Assembly (NCBI GenBank): GCA_019637445.1
Contig: JAHBVS010000001.1
Location: 1,089,586 to 1,153,585, forward strand
Direction of reading: 5' to 3'
Length of the DNA stretch: 64,000 bases
Source: Gemmatimonadaceae bacterium
Lineage (GTDB): Bacteria; Gemmatimonadota; Gemmatimonadetes; Gemmatimonadales; Gemmatimonadaceae
A program made the position numbers and the translations under genes. This document shows, in pieces, positions 62,325 through 64,000 of the stretch. Every line of letters starts with the position of its first letter. The first letter of the stretch is position 1. Below the pieces are notes generated by a model. It saw nothing but the letters and a program-made list of their open reading frames with translations, ran no database searches and was not told where the DNA came from.

Positions 62325-64000
62325 ATGAGCGCCAGCGCGAACGCCAACACCCCGCACCTCGCCAACCCCGACGAGAACCCGTCCTTTACCCGCGGCGTGT
62401 TCCAGGGCGAGATCCACGAGGACCTGCTCTTCCCCTTCCCCGAGCCGACGGCCGAGGACAAGGAGACGCTGTCGCAGATCCTCGACGCGTTCCGTTCCTG
62501 GGCCGCCGACACGCTCGACCCCGCCACGCTCGACCACGACGGCAAGTTCCCCGACGCCGTGCGCCAGGGCATGGCCGAGCTGGGCCTGATGGGCCTCAAC
62601 ATCCCCGAGGCCTACGGCGGCTTCGGCGCCTCGGCGATGGTCTTCAACCGCGTCTTCGGCGAGATCGGCGCGCACGACGCCTCGCTGGCCGTGTACTTCG
62701 GCGCGCACCAGAGCATCGGCATCAAGGGCATCATCCTCTTCGGCACGGAGGACCAGAAGCAGCGCTGGCTTCCGCGCTGCGCCTCCGGCGAGCTCATCGG
62801 CGCGTTTTGTTTGACCGAACCAGGGTCCGGTTCCGACGCGCAAGCGATGCTCAGCACGGCGGTGCCTTCCGAAGATGGCTCGCACTACGTGCTCAACGGC
62901 ACGAAGATCTGGATCTCCAACGCGGGCTACGCGGGCGTGCTCACCGTCTTCGCCAAGGTCCCGGTCGTCATCGACGGCAAGCAGAAGCAGCGCGTCACCG
63001 CCTTCATCGTCGACGCCAAGGCCCCCGGCATCTCCCTCGGCAAGATCGAGGAGAAGATGGGCATCAAGGCCAGCGACACACGCACGATTACGCTCGAGAA
63101 CGTGAAGGTCCCCAAGGAAGACCTGCTCGGCGACATCGGCGGCGGCTTCAAGATTGCGTTGGAGATCCTCAACTCCGGCCGCCTCGGCCTCTCCGCCGGC
63201 TCCTCGCGCGGCACGCGCGAGATGATGAAGCACGCCATCGACTACGCCAAGCAGCGCGAGCAGTTCGGGCGGCCCATCGCCTCGTTCGAGATGATCCAGC
63301 GCAAGATCGCGGCGGCCGCCGCCGACTGTTACGCGGCGGACGCCGGCTGGATGCTCTGTGCCGGCATGGTCGACAAGGGCGGCGTGGACTTCTCGCTCGA
63401 GACGGCCTGCTGCAAGATCTACGCATCGGAGCTGGCCTTCCGCACCGCGAACGAAGCGCTGCAGATCGCCGGCGGCATCGGCTACTCCAAGGAGTATCCG
63501 TATGAGCGCGCGGTCCGCGACTCACGCATCAACCTGATCTTCGAAGGGACCAACGAGATTCTGCGCGCACTCATCGCGCTGATGGGCCTGCAGCAGCCCG
63601 GCGAGGAACTCAAGAAGGTCGGCAAGGCCTTCAAGGATCCCCTGCGCAACATCGGCGCGATCTCCAGCTACGTCACCGGCCGCGCCAAGCGCACGCTGAC
63701 CAAGAAGCACTTCTCCAAGGTGCACGAGGCCCTCGAGGACGAGGCGGAACTTGTCGAGGACAACATCCACGGGCTGGCCCTCGCCGTGGAGAAGGCGTTG
63801 ATCGAGCACGGCAAGGACATCATCGAACGCCAGATGCTGCAGGAACGCATGGCCAATGCGGCCATCGACATCTACCTGAGCACGGCCGTCCTCTCGCGCG
63901 CCAGCAGTGCCGTCGCCAAGCACGGCGTGGAAGCCGCGTCCGCCGATCTCGATGCCGCGCGCATCTTCATCCCGATGGCCATGCGCCGCGCGCGCCGCGC
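62325..64000 (+). CDS. Acyl-CoA dehydrogenase, 3' end beyond the window
   Basis: This is a flavoprotein of fatty acid beta-oxidation. The visible 558 codons have GLMGLNIPEAYGGFGAS, CLTEPGSGSDAQAM (FAD/substrate loop), WISNAGYAGVLTVFAKV, LGDIGGGFKIALEILNSGRL and ALQIAGGIGYSKEYPYERA. The catalytic Glu is in INLIFEGTNEILR. A further helical C-terminal region continues past the usual 380 residues, as in the long forms (ACAD9/VLCAD-like, about 600 residues), and the frame is still open at the window edge. ATG 62325 begins 83 bp from the divergent MscS gene. Chain-length preference is not readable. Confidence 0.9.
   Translation, partial: MSASANANTPHLANPDENPSFTRGVFQGEIHEDLLFPFPEPTAEDKETLSQILDAFRSWAADTLDPATLDHDGKFPDAVRQGMAELGLMGLNIPEAYGGFGASAMVFNRVFGEIGAHDASLAVYFGAHQSIGIKGIILFGTEDQKQRWLPRCASGELIGAFCLTEPGSGSDAQAMLSTAVPSEDGSHYVLNGTKIWISNAGYAGVLTVFAKVPVVIDGKQKQRVTAFIVDAKAPGISLGKIEEKMGIKASDTRTITLENVKVPKEDLLGDIGGGFKIALEILNSGRLGLSAGSSRGTREMMKHAIDYAKQREQFGRPIASFEMIQRKIAAAAADCYAADAGWMLCAGMVDKGGVDFSLETACCKIYASELAFRTANEALQIAGGIGYSKEYPYERAVRDSRINLIFEGTNEILRALIALMGLQQPGEELKKVGKAFKDPLRNIGAISSYVTGRAKRTLTKKHFSKVHEALEDEAELVEDNIHGLALAVEKALIEHGKDIIERQMLQERMANAAIDIYLSTAVLSRASSAVAKHGVEAASADLDAARIFIPMAMRRARR

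Overview
The window is 64 kb of GC-rich bacterial chromosome, densely packed, with many 4-bp ATGA/GTGA gene overlaps and many GTG starts. The mix of genes suggests a heterotrophic Gram-negative bacterium: outer-membrane porin, lipoproteins, secreted S41 and M14 peptidases, exported amidohydrolases, a Tat-exported molybdenum hydroxylase, a Ser/Thr kinase fused to a repeat region, and an ImuA-ImuB-DnaE2 mutasome. Gemmatimonadota is the best guess from this repertoire, but no rRNA or marker gene in the window proves it. I recognised no tRNA, rRNA, CRISPR array, prophage or complete insertion sequence.

Layout. 0.1-5 kb: small unrelated genes, including a RibD-C/DHFR-like protein, a DUF1080 protein, pterin carbinolamine dehydratase, a secreted protein of three helix-hairpin-helix repeats, a zinc ribbon and a Rieske protein. 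5.1-7.1 kb: arginase plus a COG1915-type ornithine cyclodeaminase, a predicted arginine-to-proline route. 7.2-12.6 kb: one minus-strand operon of a 33-residue membrane peptide, a sodium:solute symporter, two MscS channels and a porin. 12.7-18.7 kb: cardiolipin synthase, then a molybdenum hydroxylase (two subunits) with its XdhC and MocA cofactor-maturation genes. 18.7-32 kb: peptidases, TPR proteins, lipases, MgtE, a PQQ-type sugar dehydrogenase, amidohydrolase, RidA and HNH genes. 32.1-35 kb: an SDR whose only sensible start is CTG, a FabH-like synthase, a mini cytochrome and a GNAT.

35.1-43.2 kb is the most unusual part: imuA, imuB and dnaE2 of the translesion-synthesis mutasome. Two near-identical direct repeats sit immediately before imuA and look like an operator. 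A homocysteine methyltransferase on the opposite strand splits imuAB from dnaE2. dnaE2 itself carries in-frame insertions made of a palindromic element and of GACGRAG heptamer arrays, and a further inverted heptamer element spans its stop codon and the next gene's leader.

43.2-64 kb: kinase, HMG-CoA lyase, and a plus-strand run of VOC protein, glutamyl-Q tRNA(Asp) synthetase, exported YtcJ-like amidohydrolase, SSS symporter, NRAMP-related transporter lacking the metal motif, and a Tat-signal aminotransferase. These are followed by a cation/proton antiporter and an Lrp regulator divergent from a methionine-lyase-like/FAD oxidase/deaminase operon, then an unrecognised 539-residue protein, a third MscS protein and the start of an acyl-CoA dehydrogenase cut by the window end.
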